NCBI RefSeq assembly: GCF_910592395.1
Contig: NC_088308.1
Location: 4,216,001 to 4,280,000, forward strand
Direction of reading: 5' to 3'
From: Lineus longissimus
Lineage: Eukaryota; Nemertea; Pilidiophora; Heteronemertea; Lineidae
Length of the DNA: 64,000 nt
In this document: positions 24,201 to 36,875 of the stretch, piece by piece
How positions within the stretch are numbered: the first letter of the stretch is position 1
Layout: the number at the start of each line of letters is the position of its first letter
Translations under genes and position numbers: made by a program
The notes under the pieces: model-generated
What the model was told of the DNA's origin: nothing
Database searches by the model: none
The model's input: only the letters and a program-made list of their open reading frames with translations

Positions 24201-25675
24201 TTTGAGAACTTGCCTGAGTGATACATTGAAGTGTGCTTATTGTGACTGACTTGTACTCCAAATGTGACCTTAGTGTTGCCTGTAGATGTAAAAAAGCTGT
24301 GGACTTGCAATACTTCGGCACCCTTTATCAAAATACGTACCTCAAACTCAAAATCTAGGGTTGGGTAACTGTAAACCAACATAGCTTCAAGGAAGGCCTG
24401 GCTCGACTGCCAGCGAATGGTTTCAGTATTGCCACAAATCTTCTTTTTCAAACTTGTTCTCATCTACATGTACATTGTTTGTCCTTTTCAACAGTTGCGA
24501 GTCCGAACAGGAAGAAAAAAGCCAACCTAATTGAGCGAGATATAAAAGATGACACAAGTGGAGATTTCAAGCGTCTCATGATTGCTGCCGTCCAAGCCAA
24601 CCGCAGCGAAATCGGCCAAGAACAGTTGGAAAAAGCCGTCGAAGAGCAAATGGTGAACGGTAAAGGAACGGGAATATTCAATGTCAACTACCAGAAACTT
24701 GCTAATATCGAGGCAGCAAAGAGGGATGCAAATTTGCTTTTCAAAGCAGGTAAGGGAACACTCCTTTTCCGCAGTGCCACTTTGATCAAGTATTTTTCAT
24801 TGAGATTTAAGAATACTTACATTCTTAACTGCCACATGATGGTTTAAGCCATCAAAAGGGCAATTTGCCTTTGCCATTGTCTTCTGTCATTGGCAGTTTC
24901 CAAGAAGTCTTCACAGAGACCAACTGCCACACGGATTTACTGATGGAATGGTTGATATTCTTTCCAGGTGAAGACAGATGGGGAACAGATGAAGAAACGT
25001 TTGTCCGTATCTTTTCCACTCGAGATTACTACCAGCTCCGAGAAATCTGGAACCAGTATGTCAAGGTAAGATCATAGTATTTAAGAGACATGTGACCTGG
25101 TCTGTGAAACATTCGTGAGGCATTCCTTGACTCGAATTCGTTTTGAAACTAATAAGCACATCCTTGTTTGATATCATAATGAAATTGTTCTCACTTCTCT
25201 TCAGATAACACAGCGAGATATACTGAATTCCATTGATAGAGAGACGTCTGGTGACTTCAAGAGAGGCCTGGCTGCCCTTGGTAAGCTTATACCTAGTTTG
25301 TAGAGTAAAATAAATAAGAATCAAATGTGAAGTACTTGTAGGGTATAGCCAAAGAACTTCCGCCAATAGCATTTTGTAAAATTAACTGAACAAGTGGCAT
25401 ACATTTAGTGCTGAAAACTCCTCTTGGTCTTTACAGTTTGTAACATCCGATGCCGTCCGATGTACTTTGCCCAGCGGCTACGTGATGCCATGAAGGGGCT
25501 CGGCACTGATGACAAGACACTGATCCGAGTTGTAGTTTCAAGAGCTGAAATCGATATGGTTCAGATCAAGCAATGTTTCCTTGAATTGACGAAGAAGACG
25601 CTCTGGAAGTGGATCAAGGAGGACACCAGTGGTGACTACAAGAAAATACTTCAGGCTATCGTAGGGAAAGATTAG
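21286..25675 (+). CDS. Annexin with Pro/Gly/Gln-rich head (annexin A7/A11-like)
   Basis: Thirteen exons (21286-21303, 21445-21589, 21946-22049, 22176-22286, 22490-22516, 22736-22834, 23094-23355, 23604-23698, 23910-24114, 24495-24749, 24968-25065, 25205-25280, 25437-25675) join in phase to 577 residues. Annexins bind acidic phospholipids in a calcium-dependent way. The head starts MSYGYQ and is rich in P, G, Y, Q and M, as in annexins A7 and A11. Exon 6 adds a poly-Asp/Glu and Lys insert. Four annexin repeats follow with type II calcium loops MKGLGTNED, IYGLGTDEK, DRWGTDEE and MKGLGTDDK, each followed by an SGDF or SGDY motif about 40 residues later. Repeat 3 has W where the others have GLG. 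Exon 1 is only six codons. An AATAAA is at 25878-25883. Confidence 0.93.
22748..22768 (+). repeat. (GAT)7 microsatellite inside annexin exon 6
   Basis: Seven perfect GAT codons encode a run of seven Asp, followed by Tyr-Asp-Ser-Glu and more Asp/Glu. The repeat is in frame, so length changes would alter only the acidic tract. Confidence 0.9.
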
Positions 25676-27060
25676 AGAAAAATATAAATGAACTGGCATT
25701 CCATGACAGTGTTGGCATCATCTCTTTCAGTTAAACCAGATAAAACTTACTGTAAAGTCAAATATCGATATTGCTGCTTTGCCGTTTGAGCAACCCAGGC
25801 AATATTTGTCTAGATGCTGATGAGGCTATAAGCGTATCGCAAAAAAGAGTATGGAAAATGTTTCTCTATGGTCCTTGAATAAATAGCTTTTAGAAGCCAT
25901 TGGCTTTCCTCATTTAAGTTATTGTAGGTTCTATCCATGGTTCTATCCTTCTGTTAGCCTGTAGAATGTCGTTAAATGTTTACATCTATATATTGTCCAC
26001 TCGTAGACATCCTAACAGTAGGCCTTAATACTGTATATGATTTTGTCTATTCTTCAGGGATTTATTTAAGTTATTTGAATTGATCATCCGTCCCTTTGCA
26101 AAAAATGTGTTTGCAAATATTTCATGATCGCTGTGATTGTTCCTAGTCTCTCATCAAGTACTTTGCTGCTAAACAGTGATTTGAAATTGACTTCAGATTG
26201 TCAGTCTTTTAAACTTATTTTGATGTTTGTTCCTATTTTTATATCTTTAGTTAAAACATGCTACATGTTGGCCTGGCCTATACATGTAAAGCATGAAATG
26301 TTCGTAATGAAACGAAAACAAAATTCCACTGACCTTTTGATAAATATTTATTTTTGGACTTAAGTGCCGTGTATTTTTTATCAGTAAGGTTTTCCATAAT
26401 GTTACTCGATGAGGGTTTTTTTCTTTTTCATGGTAGTATGAGCGTTTTACCATGATCAAAATTACATGTAGGAAAGTCAAATTGAGTTCATGTAGTTCTC
26501 TGACGACACCTTTATCCGTCCAAGCAATACATGACATGCAATGATGTATAAGTGTTATTTATTTGTTGTTAGACTATTTGATCAATACGAGTCCTGTAGT
26601 ATATGTAACCCATCGTTCCAAAATTGGTAGTCCCACATGTAGAATTCTTTTGACTATCAATATCAAGACTACGTACATACTGTTGAAGACTGGCTTGTGT
26701 CTTTATTGCTTTCTTATAATCTTGAACCTGTACACCATTTCATACAAAAATGGTCATGTGTGCAAAAAAAGGCTAAAATGGATGGGAAAAATTGTCAGTA
26801 TTTCACTTCAAATGGCTAGTTCTTCAGCATGCTTTGGCTGATTCTGGCTGAGTAAGTACATGTAGGTATTCAAACATTTCAGATCGTATATAACCATTTG
26901 TTCTGATGATGCATTTTCTGTGCATTGAAAGCTAAAAAAATCAGACTGGAGATTCTGCTATTTGCTTGTGAAGTAGACTATAGTCCACTCTAATCTATGA
27001 TAGTCTATCTGCCACACTTTTAATAGTGAGTCAGTGTACTTGTGCATCGTCCAACAATAT
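25676..27060. other. Annexin 3' UTR and convergent intergenic DNA
   Basis: No further gene. AATAAA at 25878-25883 serves the annexin; a minus-strand AATAAA at 26702-26707 could end the small secreted-protein gene. Confidence 0.45.
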
Positions 27061-27351
27061 CTAGGTAGTTTTATACCAAGTCTTTGTCCCCTTTTTTGAG
27101 ACGAACCAATTTCCAGTGCATTTGGTGACAGGTTTACTGTACAATTCGCAGTTGTTGCCGCTGATGGTGAAAGACTTGCAGTCTTTATTCATAAGGCATG
27201 AAAAACTGCAGCCCATCAATTGGGAATCTTCTATCCCTAATGAGCCATCTTTTGGTGCTTTATCCTCACAACTGTGGAAGTATGACTCGAGAGATGATGC
27301 TAATCTAGCCGAGAAGACAGTGAAGATGACCAGTATGGTGAGAAGCTGCAT
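27061..27351 (-). CDS. Small secreted Cys-rich protein with a PAN/apple-like fold
   Basis: The 96-residue protein starts MQLLTILVIFTVFSARLASS, a typical signal peptide cleaved near residue 20. The mature part has six Cys and the spacing GCSFSCLMNKDCKSFT followed by NNCELYSK, which matches the PAN/apple module (C-x3-C, C-x-x-F, C-x-L-Y). Such domains bind proteins or carbohydrates outside the cell. It is one coding exon; a CAG acceptor-like site upstream of the ATG leaves room for a 5' UTR intron. Function is unknown; assignment rests on the Cys pattern. Confidence 0.65.
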   Translation of the reverse strand: MQLLTILVIFTVFSARLASSLESYFHSCEDKAPKDGSLGIEDSQLMGCSFSCLMNKDCKSFTISGNNCELYSKPVTKCTGNWFVSKKGTKTWYKTT

Positions 27352-28229
27352 GGCTCGTCCCTTGTCCTAGTTGACTGGAAGAAAAACAGCAATTGAAAGG
27401 CCTATTCCATTCAGTCAAAAATTTTAAAATTGCACTCGAACTTGAGAATTCTGTTGTGCTGTATCATTATCATCCCAAGTTGGTCTTCCGAGGACAAAGA
27501 GAATGTCAGGATGAGCCCACTTTAATATTGTGATCCATTCGACCTAACACATATTCAGTGTCTTCAGTTCCTGCATCCTTTGCAATAATGGCAGTGATGT
27601 CACTGAAAGCAATATTTCTAATTCCCAAGATCAATACCCTCTTAATCTCTTTCTGATGAAAGATGTCCCAAAGCATGAATTTCTGGGATCCAAAGTTTAG
27701 AAATGTACATGTACTTACATTTGAGTTCTTCAAGTATTTAAGCTACTAGTAATCTCTGTCTGTTGTCTTCTCAGTGACACACACTATGCTGCATGATCAT
27801 CTGTGGTCTGTTGACATATTACACTCTGTTCAAAAAGATTCTTACTGCCATTAGCTGATTGCCTGAAGCTGTGAGCCCATTGCTGCACTCTTAGAGAGAT
27901 CCGATCTGAACTTTCTGGAAAAAGGACACCTAACTGTTAAGTTGAAGGAGTTTCCTCAACTAGATTTTCTAATCTTGCGTTGGGAGTAAAAGGCCACAAT
28001 TCTCATCACCCGGATATGATCTACTGGTCAAGAGACAGGATTGAGGTCTCATTGAAGTATATCAACAACAGTTTACTTATCGGGCAACAAAGAATGGATC
28101 TGACCATACATATAGGGATTATCAGACCCAGGTCCTCGAGAGCAGTTGTGTCCAGTGAAATATTGGTCCTCAAGTGGTTGTGACACTGATACATTTGTCC
28201 TCAATTTAGCAGCTGTGACTATATTCTCT
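27352..28229. other. Intergenic DNA, nothing recognised
   Basis: No exon, RNA gene or ordered repeat was identified between the small secreted-protein gene and the repeat field. Confidence 0.4.
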
Positions 28230-30800
28230 TCAGTATTTATGTAGTCAGAGCCCGGGACCACCTTCCAGTGCCCTCGAGATAGTGCCCATGACCGTCCTGT
28301 GGCAAGCTTCGTCCAATACTAAAGGAAGAGGTTGCTCCACTATCCGTGCCTAGCTCTACCAACAAACATGAAAAGATAACCAGCTGGCAGAGGTTGATTG
28401 TTCCATCGTGTGTCCTGTAGTCAGCAATGCGCAGTGGTGACACATTACTATAGAACTTAAGTATATCAGTCAAGCCATAGTTCTCATATGGTTGCGCGAG
28501 TTTAGCTTTGGACAGAGGAACAATCACCACATCGTCCTCGTATAGTTGTGACAGTGTCGTTTTTGGACAAAGGGACAATAAAACATTTCATTGCCGTGGG
28601 AATACCTTTGCGTCATTCCCTCAAGAAACTTCTAGCCTTTGTAGCATGTCTCCAATTCTAAAGGGACAGGGTTGGACCCCGGACAGGGTCGTACCCCAGT
28701 GCGGTAATAGAAATGGATGTCCCCGTAATCCAGTGATAGAGACCTGGGGTCAGGCAAAAGGCGAAAGCCTCTACTTTTATTGGTCTTCAGAGACCAAAGG
28801 CGCACTGGCACAATGGGTGCAATACACTCGCATTTGACTTGTTGATGCATCGATTGCTTTGATACCGACTGAGGTGCGGGAAGGCAATTGTTTATTGCTC
28901 TCATGTAATGCTGAGCTTCTGTACAAATCTAAATTGGCCCAACCTTTGGGATCAGTGATGTGATGGTTGTTCCTCTGTCCAAAAGCTACACTATCACAAC
29001 CATATACTAATCGTGATGATTGTCCCACTGTCCGGAATCTAACCTGTCACACAGCCAGGATGCAGTAATGATTGTCCCTTTGTCTACCAGTGCACATCTT
29101 ACAAGAAGGACATACCACAGAAATTCTGGCCCGTAGAATGTCGAGAAAAAACTTGGGTAGGCACGACAAGACCTGAAACTACGGCACACTTGTCTTCGAT
29201 ATAGTACAGGTGGACTTAACGAAGAAGAAAGAAGATGAAGTCCATTTTGTCGATCCAAAAGCTAAACTGTCACAACAATATGAGGACGATGGGATGATTG
29301 TCCCTCTGTCCAAAAACGAAACTGTCGCAACGATATGACGATGATTGGATGATTGAAGTACCAAGGTTCCCCAGTAATGCGTTACCAATTGGGCACTGGA
29401 ACAACAGAACAAATGAGGGAACAACCGCCCGTTGGTCAGCTGGTTATCTGATAAGTTTAGTTCGCAAAGCTTGGCACAATATGTGGACTATGCGGATGGT
29501 TGTGTGTCATTTTAGAATTGGACGAGACATGCCGCAGCAGACGGAGCACAGGCTGTCGCAGAAGAAGGTTCTTCAGGGAAAGATACAAACATAATCCTAA
29601 GGCATTCAAACTTTCGCGTTGAATCTCATCCCAAAGAAAGCAAGGGGATGTATGGGGTACCACCCTGTTCCTTTAGTATTGGACGAGTGAGTCACAGAGA
29701 CGGTTCGGGGCACGTTTTTTAGGGAAAGATGCAAAGGTATTCCCACAGCACTGGACGGTTGGATTGTCTCTCTGTCCAAAACCTAAACTACCACAACCAT
29801 ATGAGGCCGTTGTGATGATTGTCCCTCTGTCAAAACACTAATCTGTCACAACCATATAAGAAAGATGGGTTCATTGAAATACCAAGGTTCTCCAGTAATG
29901 AGTTACCATTGGGAATTGGACAGACGATCGAACAATCGCCCTCCACCAGCCAGTTATCTGATCCTGGTTGACAGAGCTGGGCACAACTGTCGACGATAAG
30001 AATGGCGGTTCCTCATCTAAGGATGTGACCGCCTCTAGGACACAAAAATATTCCCAAGGCATTCGGACTGTTGTGTTGTATCGTATCTGTTCAGCCATAT
30101 GTCCCTCTGTCCAAGAACTAGTCACAGCCATATGAGGACGATGTGATGGTTGCCCCAAGTCCGAACACTTGTCTGTCGCAACCCTATGAGGACGATTGGT
30201 TGATTGAAATAAAAATATTCTCCAGCACTGAGTTACCATTGGACATTAACGACCACAGGACATATGATTGAGCAACCAACCTCTGCAAGCTGGTTATCTG
30301 ATCATGTGGGTTGACAAAGCTGGACACAACTGTTGACGATAAGGATGGCAGTGCTTCCTCTGACGATGTGACTGTCTATAGTTTCACTCTGACAGATTGA
30401 TGAGCTACCACTGTCGCAACCATATGCGGACAATGGGTTCATTGAAAGACTAAAGGTCTACTGTATTGGGTTACCATATAGGGCATTGGAGACTACAGGA
30501 CAGACAATGGAACACCCAACCAACCAAGGTAGATATGGGTTCCAGAAATGGACGAGACATGCAACAGACAGTCAGAGGAAGGTTCGTCAGGGAAAGACGG
30601 AAATATTCACAAAGCATCAGAACTTTCGTGTTGGGTCCCAACCTCGACTCCGTCCCATTGGTGGTCTGTGTGGACACCACACTCATGTCACCTAATTGTA
30701 CTCCCTCCCTCCCTCATTGGGTTTTGAGTGGATGGAGTCACTTGGGGTTGTCTCACCAACAGCATGACAAGCATTGGTCGTCCTCAAATGGTGATCATGA
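28230..30800. repeat. Decayed repeat field with a ~54-bp unit and a larger module, both orientations
   Basis: A unit of the form CTGTCACAACCATATGAGGA + CGATGTGATGATTGTCCCTC + TGTCCAAAA recurs near 28975, 29265, 29310, 29780, 29835, 30105, 30160 and 30405, and inverted near 28500-28580. A larger module follows several of these: ATACCAAGG, CCAGTAATGAGTTACCATT, an ACAGGAC segment, AGCTGGTTATCTGAT and TTGACAAAGCTGG, seen near 29350, 29870, 30203 and 30440 and inverted at 28300-28480. Copies are diverged and interrupted by stops and frameshifts. Translated in one frame, the unit reads like LSQPYEDDxxIxxPLSK. No intact gene was found. Confidence 0.6.
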
Positions 30801-31655
30801 CATCTAGTTATATTGGTTTGTTACTGGGATTTAGTACAGAGACACAGAATGATAGAGGAACAACGAGCTTGGTTATTGGGACGAACTATATTCTCCTGTA
30901 AATATGAACTGCTTGGCAAACATACTCAACAAGCTGGGCAAACTCTCCATGACGACAAATAGAACAAGTGGGTTTCCAAGTGTTTACCATTGGAGAATAT
31001 TCTATTGATACCAACACTGTGTTTTCACTTGTGTTTGTTCAGCTACAAATCGAATTGGAAGAAAGGGGAGTGTAGTGTCTGGCATATTGGACATTAAGTC
31101 CTAGACTTTCTCTCAACACGGTGGTAAGGACGACACAAGATGGTGGGAAGAAGGCAAGCAGCTTGTCTTAACTATTGGGGTCCTAGTATTGATTGAACAA
31201 AGAATCCTTGACCAAAGTGTGTGGGCCCTCCTTTGACATAATGCGTGGAAATATGTAACCCACTTCTAACTGGATGGATTGATAGAGAAACATACAAGTA
31301 GTTTTCATGATAACTTCATTTATTATCAGAGACGACTTTGCCAGCAATAATACCATCCATGGTAACCAAATAAACACATTATCTATCAGTATAGCAAAAA
31401 GCATCAATTAACTTTGCTCTTTTCTGGCTGGTCAAGTGTCTAACCTCTCTAGGCCTCGCAACTGAGCACAATAAAAAGTGTCTACTCCAGGGCATCTCCT
31501 CACAAGGTAACTGCGCGATTTTCACATCCAGTTGAAGCAAATGTTTCCAATTCTAAAGTCACAATTGCCATTCTCCCAGCACATCAAATGTGAAGGGCCG
31601 ACTGTCCTTTGACAATAATTTTGAATATTCTTAACAAAATATACATTTGATAACG
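30801..31655. other. Intergenic DNA and POLR3H 3' flank
   Basis: A minus-strand AATAAA at 31319-31324 is a likely POLR3H polyadenylation signal. No other feature recognised. Confidence 0.4.
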
Positions 31656-33871
31656 TCACGTATTATTCCACCAACTCAATAATCCAAGACCCGGCTCGCT
31701 GATTGAACCCTGGAATAAAAGATAGAAGATGTAAATCATCAGATGAAAACAATATTGATGCAATGACCAATACCGTGTTATTGATTGGCTACACAAGGAG
31801 ACAGAGAACTCAACATAATAAAGGTGTTGACTTGTAATAGGAATGTTGAACTGGTAGGTTCAATTCTTGTGACCTCAGGCAGGTTACTTCACTTTTGACT
31901 ACTGAAAAAGTTTCCCAAATACTTGTAACTACACCACTTTCAACTTACCACAATAGAATATGGTGATTTTTTAAGATCTCCATCATAGGTGTCCTTGGCG
32001 TCACTTCCCGACTCTGGTACAGAAGGGGTGGTATCAACGAAGGTTTCTTCCGCCACTCGGAATCTGGAAAAACATCATGATAACTTATATTTCACTTGGT
32101 CAATTCATACAACACTATTTGACACTCCTCTGAGAACGATCAGCAGAAGTTGGAAAATATTTCACAAAGATGGTCTGAAGATCAACTTCTAAACTCCCAC
32201 CTATTAGATAGACAAAACAAAACAAAGTCCGATACTGCTGAAAATCCAGTTCTCATAAAGTGCTGCCTAAAAGTTTCCTGGGTACTTCAATACTCACGGA
32301 GTTTTGAGTACTGCAGAATTCTTGGCCAAGGATGAGACTTTTCACTTACCTTATTACTTCCCCGACATCCATGAAGAGGTCGTGACTACCATCCTCTGTT
32401 GCATACTCCCACACCCACACCTGCTCATTTTCATCACTGGGCGGGTGTAAAGGAAAGATTGCATGTCAAGATGAAATGGAATTTATACGAGATATTTGAT
32501 CACTATACCCCATTCCCATAGAGGCATTTACACAAACCTGGGTTTTATGATATTTCTTTTTCCACAGATTTGTTTCAAATTTTCTGAAGTACGGAGTACT
32601 TTGGGTAGACATATTCTTGATTTGTCAAGGATACAATCGTGCTGGATGCTGTAGTGCATCTGCCGCTATCAGGATGTCATCAAAGAAACCAAGAGTAACT
32701 GAAAAAGAAACTTTACATGCTTTTCAAACAATCAACAAAATAACTGATGTGGAGACAGAATGACCAACTGTCAATAAATACAGTTTCGGTTCCTGTTTGA
32801 AATCTGTGGTCAGGTGTTGAGAGCCTGAAGTAATTTATTTATTTTCATGACTTCTTTATCCAAATTTGCTCATTTCAGTGTACACTACTGAGGCACAGTG
32901 CATATCAATACAGTCTCGAGTTGGCATCAATTATGACAGTGTCATGGCAGAAGCTATGATGACTAACCGTGGACCCCTTCTTTGCTGCAGCTTTTGATCC
33001 TGCCCTGGAGAATCTCTTCCATGAACGGACGGAACACCACATAGCGGAAGTGGACTGAAACAATAAAAACCAAAACAAATGTCAGCATTATTGCTTCGTG
33101 ATACTATAAACAGCCTCGATGATGTGATCGGGGAAATAAGAGGGGTTAGGGGGTCAAAATTTGAATATTTAATTGTTAATGGAGGTAGGGTTAGCCCGAG
33201 AGTTTTGGCTATGTTGCATTCTTAAAAGAAATATATCTTTGTGTTACAGGTATTCAAGTTTTCTCAATGATTACAAATCTCTTACCAACTGTATGGGAGG
33301 AGCCGTCTCCAGGAAATATGTAGCTGTCTTCAACTGTCGTGACATCCCACAGTGCTATACACAAGCCAACATTATGCACAACCTGAAACACAGACATTTA
33401 GAAATTATTGAACAACCGCTTTAAGGACTGAAGAGAGTTAGCCTAGGCGGTACTGTCAGTGGGTACTTAGTCGGAGATAATCAGGCTGAAGCAAGTTTAG
33501 CTATGGCAGACACTGTCTCGGTCATCCAACAAGGTAAAATTCCATTTGTCTGCCCTTAAAGTCCTCTCTGAAGGGAATCTGCAAAGTTTGTATTCTTATG
33601 ACCTGTTGACAGGCAATTCATAAACCTTTACAGATTATACCATGACATTAGATTTAAGCTGCTCAATAAAGTCTCTGCAAACACGCCTACAACAAGAAAA
33701 TGTGTAATGAGATGAGATGTTTCAATGTGGATGAGTAATAACAGAAGAATTGGGACTCACTTTGTTTGCAAATTTCTTATTGAGAGATTCCACAATGCCA
33801 TCATACAGGTTGATATTGAAGAGTCGAGGAGGTATCCTGACTGTATCCTTCATCTCGGTGAGGACAAACAT
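31656..33871 (-). CDS. POLR3H: DNA-directed RNA polymerase III subunit RPC8 (POLR3H)
   Basis: Seven exons in minus order, 33871-33761, 33382-33286, 33054-32968, 32698-32635, 32436-32350, 32063-31949 and 31709-31656, join in phase to 204 residues, the same length as the human protein. RPC8 is the Rpb7-like stalk subunit of RNA polymerase III, paired with RPC9, and helps initiation on tRNA and 5S genes. Diagnostic stretches are [15 protein letters not shown] at the start, [44 protein letters not shown], the S1/OB segment [24 protein letters not shown] and the terminal [18 protein letters not shown] acceptor just upstream of the ATG suggests a 5' UTR intron. No anomaly. Confidence 0.96.
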
Positions 33872-34687
33872 CTTTTGACAAACTGCCTTTGCAGGAACTC
33901 CTGAACAGAAGCAATCTAGCTAGTTAGCAAATTAGGCCAAGCTTGCACTGTGCAAAACTGAACAAATTGAACTCTTTGAAGCCAACTATAGGGGGCCCGA
34001 AGTGTTGAACGGTCCTTTTTTTATTACGTAGGCCTAGTCTTAAAACTTATGACGATAAAAGAAAAAAATACTTCAAAGAAGCTCGTAAATCCGATTGTCT
34101 CAGCAAGCAATTGAATATGATATACGTCGATGTTTCATTCGACTAAAGTAGGCCTAGGCCTAGTCTGGCAGAGTGGACATTTTCCCGCCGTTCTCGTAAA
34201 AATATCGAAACTTACAACTATACTTAACAGGTTAAAGAAAGAATGTAGCCAAACAGTTCGTCAACCACGTCCAGGAACGTAAAACAAATGATAGTAAAAA
34301 TAATCAGAAATATTCACATGTTGGTTTTTTTCGTAATTGGCTAAACCAAGTACCACAGGGCACCTCAATCGGAATTCCTGCGACCACACTCGGCACTCCG
34401 CATTTTATACAGGGTGTCATCCAAATAAGGCCATCTGTAATTTATTGCCTCATCCATAGTCATTTGTTCCCAGATATTGCTGAAGGCTGTCAAGATGCCA
34501 CATTAACGAGTGGCCTTGATTATAATCTTTGGCAAGCCTCTTATCCTTTACCGACTTGCGGAAAATGCTGCAAAAATATAGTGTTTTTATCATCAGAATA
34601 TTCATATTTGTACTGTTATACATACAGCACGTCTGTTAATTTCAAGACTTTAAAACGATGCTAAGTTGAGCAAATCTTGGGAACTTT

Positions 34688-34990
34688 GGGACTTATGCAA
34701 GATTAGTTTTCTCCACCAAACCCTAGACTGAAGAATTAACACCTTGTGTTTAACCGGCTTTCATTTCGCAGTCAATTCATTAGTTACCAATGTATGCCTT
34801 AGAGGGGGCAGAATGGCACTGTTTAGACAAGAAGCCTCTCCAACAGCCCCAGGAATATTGGATAGAACGGCACTGTACTGGGTCCCAGTAATAAATATTG
34901 CCATAAAGACATATGATATTGTTCTGGGACTTATGTAAGATTAGTTCTCTCCGCCAAACCCAAGACTGAAGGATTAAAATCTTGTGTTTA
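34688..34990 (+). repeat. Diverged 65-bp direct repeat pair
   Basis: 34688-34752 and 34926-34990 share GGGACTTATG, AAGATTAGTT, CCAAACCC, AGACTGAAG and CTTGTGTTTA in the same order with about ten differences. The unit is of unknown origin. Confidence 0.6.
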
Positions 34991-35151
34991 CAGGCTAACA
35001 AATGCAAACACTTCCAAGTGAACCCCCTACAAGAGAAGAGTGGCTCTTCTTCTCTCCGACTTTGACACCCTTCTGCGAACATATCAATAGATCAGCCAGC
35101 GGTCCTTGGTGTCGCCGCGTGGGTTACGTCCAGTGAAATTGTTTGCAAAGG

Positions 35152-35411
35152 TCAGGGAACCACGATCTGACATCCATAACCAGCGTATCCCCTTTTCATG
35201 CCAGTTATAGTCGGGTGCTACACCACAGTCGGGATAGTGGACGCCAAATAAATGAATGGTTGTTGAATTTAAAACTGTTAATTGTTTACGTCAATTTACA
35301 TACAATTAGACAAACCTTCATGAATTCAGTGGAGATTTCCACATCACAGGATAGAAGAGCACTGATGGGATCTCGCAGATTTAACATGATCACCTCCATC
35401 TTCACCATCAT
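35152..35411 (-). CDS. Doubtful two-exon small protein upstream of POLR3H
   Basis: Exon 35435-35316 (donor AAG|GTTTGT) joins at phase 0 to exon 35217-35152 (acceptor GGTGTAG), giving 53 residues from the ATG at 35409-35411: MMVKMEVIMLNLRDPISALL through ISTEFMK and ending in KRGYAGYGCQIVVP. A further exon ending at 35645 (AAG|GTAAGG) is in phase and reads RNKSKRLQQK, but has no in-frame ATG. I recognise no family. It is kept because splice sites and phases agree across three segments; chance is a real alternative. Confidence 0.2.
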
Positions 35412-35645
35412 GACTTGGACGTGCGCCTTTAGTTTCTTTGAGAAAATGGTATTTGATTAGGGATGGCAATTAAAATTGCCGTTGAACATGTACATGAAGT
35501 GCACTGATGTACATAATTCAACATGTCTGGCTTGAAATTTCAAACTGCGAAGTTCATTCCCGCCTTGATTGTATGACTATTTCTACAATAAAAACCCTTT
35601 GAAACCAACCCATACCTTTATCAGGAATAGATACTGTGCCTTACC

Positions 35646-36764
35646 TTCTGCTGCAGCCGTTTTGATTTGTTTCGGAAAATTTGAAGGCTTTTTTACGTTT
35701 GAAATCGGAGAAAGTGTTCCCGCGATGTTCTTCGCATCTCACACACCAACCGACTGGCGTTCAAATCAACCGCGACCGATCATGACCAAAGGCAATACAT
35801 TCACAGACGGAACATCCGGGCACCCCTTGAACCAGGCCGGCGAGTAGTTATCTGCTCAAGCGAAACCTTTGTTCTGTCAATGATGACAGGCATTGTCAAA
35901 ATGTGGGATTTGCTTTAGCATACATACTTGTACATGTACATATGATGAGCTGTGGAAATGCATTAGGCAGGTTCCGTAAATGCATTTTATCGACGATTTT
36001 TTTAAAAATCATTTCCCCAATTCTTTCTACAACCAAGTATAAAATATGGTTCAGTGTCGTGTAAATCAATTAGCAGATAGAGGACTTGATCACTCGACAA
36101 ACATTCGTACTTTGTAGTTCGTCGTTCGTAGGGCGCTCAGTTTCGAAACCTACAATCATTCGAAACAGAATACAATTGCCAACTTTGATAGCATGATATC
36201 AAACTTGATTCGGTCGGGTCACTTAATGGGTTTTCCATTAAACACTCCTGTCTCCTGGGTAAGACGAACTAAAAATGAGTGATCCAATCTTGCCAGGCTT
36301 ATTATAAAAGCTTCAGCCATCATTGGATTGCCCAACCTTGAAAAAATTGGCATGTGGGTATGTGGGTATGTGGTATGTGGTATGGGGTTTTAGATACTGC
36401 CTTAACCAGCAACAGGTTGTGAGAGACAGGGGCCGACGTCATGAAAGACATGGGCCCAAGTCATACAAGACGGAAGACTGTTTCGCCCCTCACACCCATT
36501 CTGAACCATCAGAGTTAATCGGTCCGTTGGTGTAACGGAGTCCGGGTCGGCGGAGTGGCTCCAAGGCTTGAGGGTCAAGATGCTCACACCAGCCGCCGGC
36601 TGTGAAAGACCGGAGACTTCTCGTTCACCACAGCCAACAGGTTTTGTAAGTCCCCACCAGGGGAATGACACAAGCCGCTAGCGAATTTTTTTTCCTGAAC
36701 CTTTCGGGCAGAACATTGTACATTTGTACAGGGACTTTCAGCCAATCAGATTTCGACAAATACA
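35646..36764. other. Intergenic DNA with a GTATGTGG microsatellite
   Basis: A short degenerate tract of GTATGTGG units lies at about 36353-36388. A region at 36520-36650 is GC-richer and has a weak Leu/Ser-tRNA-like A-box but no B-box. No gene was recognised. Confidence 0.4.
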
Positions 36765-36875
36765 TGACAGTTGGTAGAGCGCTCGTCAGATATAGCAGAA
36801 TACGATGTTCGATCCAAAGGTCGCGAGTTCGAATCTGGTTGTGGACAACATTTTCTTTTTCTTTTTCTTTTTTAC
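36765..36875 (+). repeat. tRNA-derived sequence, probable SINE fragment
   Basis: GTTGGTAGAGCGCTCGTC resembles a tRNA D-arm/A-box, and GGTCGCGAGTTCGAATCTGG, 45 bases later, a T-arm/B-box. No complete acceptor stem or anticodon arm can be folded with confidence, and a TTTTC-rich tail follows directly. This fits a Pol III tRNA-derived SINE or tRNA pseudogene rather than a working tRNA. Confidence 0.55.

Noticed and set aside
28508-28837. Open plus-strand frames within the 28-31 kb repeat field
   Set aside because: They are out of the frame shared by other copies and are interrupted repeats rather than genes.
36530-36645. Leu/Ser-tRNA-like A-box GGCGGAGTGGCTC
   Set aside because: No B-box or T-arm follows and no cloverleaf can be drawn.
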